Assembly (NCBI GenBank): GCA_916610825.1
Contig: OU744451.1
Location: 21,898,349 to 21,962,348, forward strand
Direction of reading: 5' to 3'
Length of the DNA stretch: 64,000 bases
Origin: Haliclystus octoradiatus
Taxonomy: Eukaryota; Cnidaria; Staurozoa; Stauromedusae; Haliclystidae
Shown in pieces: positions 63,736 through 64,000 of this stretch. Position numbers and translations under genes: made by a program. Each line of letters begins with the position of its first letter. The first letter of the stretch is position 1. Under the pieces are notes generated by a model. It was not told the origin of the DNA and did no database searches. It saw only the letters and a list, made by a program, of their open reading frames with translations.

Positions 63736-64000
63736 TGTCTGATTTTTTCGTTTATTAATTATTACAAAACAAAGTTATGTTTGCGTTGATCACAAATTTA
63801 TAAGTAAATTGTAACCCGATGATTTAACTTCTAAATCCTGAATCTGAATTTGAATCTGAAGATTGAATCAAATATCATTCAATCTAATTACATTCAATGT
63901 ATCCAAACCACTGCAAAGCTTTTATGAAAATGGGCGCGGCTAGTACTTGAGAGTGGAAAAGACTCGGGCGGGGAAATCATTACTGATTACACCATCATCA

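Overview
The window is AT-rich nuclear DNA from an animal, most likely a marine invertebrate. Every gene is split by GT-AG introns, the proteins are typically metazoan (retromer VPS35, a contactin-associated/neurexin-IV-like receptor, an ADAM-like protease with CUB and lectin domains), and introns and spacers are packed with SINEs, short inverted-repeat transposons, a LINE, a Penelope-like fragment and hammerhead-ribozyme repeats. The phylum cannot be fixed from sequence alone. There are no operons, CRISPR arrays or prokaryotic features.

Layout. 1-4105 (-): 5' half of VPS35, running off the left edge. 5762-6202 (-): a possible pair of terminal exons of an unidentified gene. 6936-22036 (+): a 17-exon secreted ADAM-like metalloprotease with one lectin-like module before the protease and three after the CUB domain. 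22044-24298: spacer with palindromic repeats. 24299-38458 (-): CFDP1 (BCNT/Swc5 family, chromatin remodelling), whose introns hold many transposons, including a LINE and a Penelope-like fragment. 39006-43596 (+): ribosomal protein L13, head to head with CFDP1 across a short likely shared promoter. 43597-47225: spacer. 47226-59085 (-): a three-exon neurexin-IV/CNTNAP-like membrane protein; its 8 kb first intron holds an intronless Ras/Rab-like GTPase gene on the opposite strand (51988-52689). 59086-64000: no gene seen, but two hammerhead ribozymes and an inverted-repeat element.

The genes do not form one pathway. VPS35 acts in endosomal recycling, CFDP1 in chromatin, RPL13 in translation, and the CNTNAP-like protein and the protease act at or outside the cell surface. 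VPS35, CFDP1, RPL13 and a CNTNAP paralogue all lie on human chromosome 16, so the window may preserve an old animal linkage block.

The most notable items are the lectin-protease with its altered zinc-site consensus, several hammerhead ribozyme copies (three with all core bases), the nested divergent GTPase, and a dispersed element family made of 10-bp palindromes that occurs in introns and spacers across the window.
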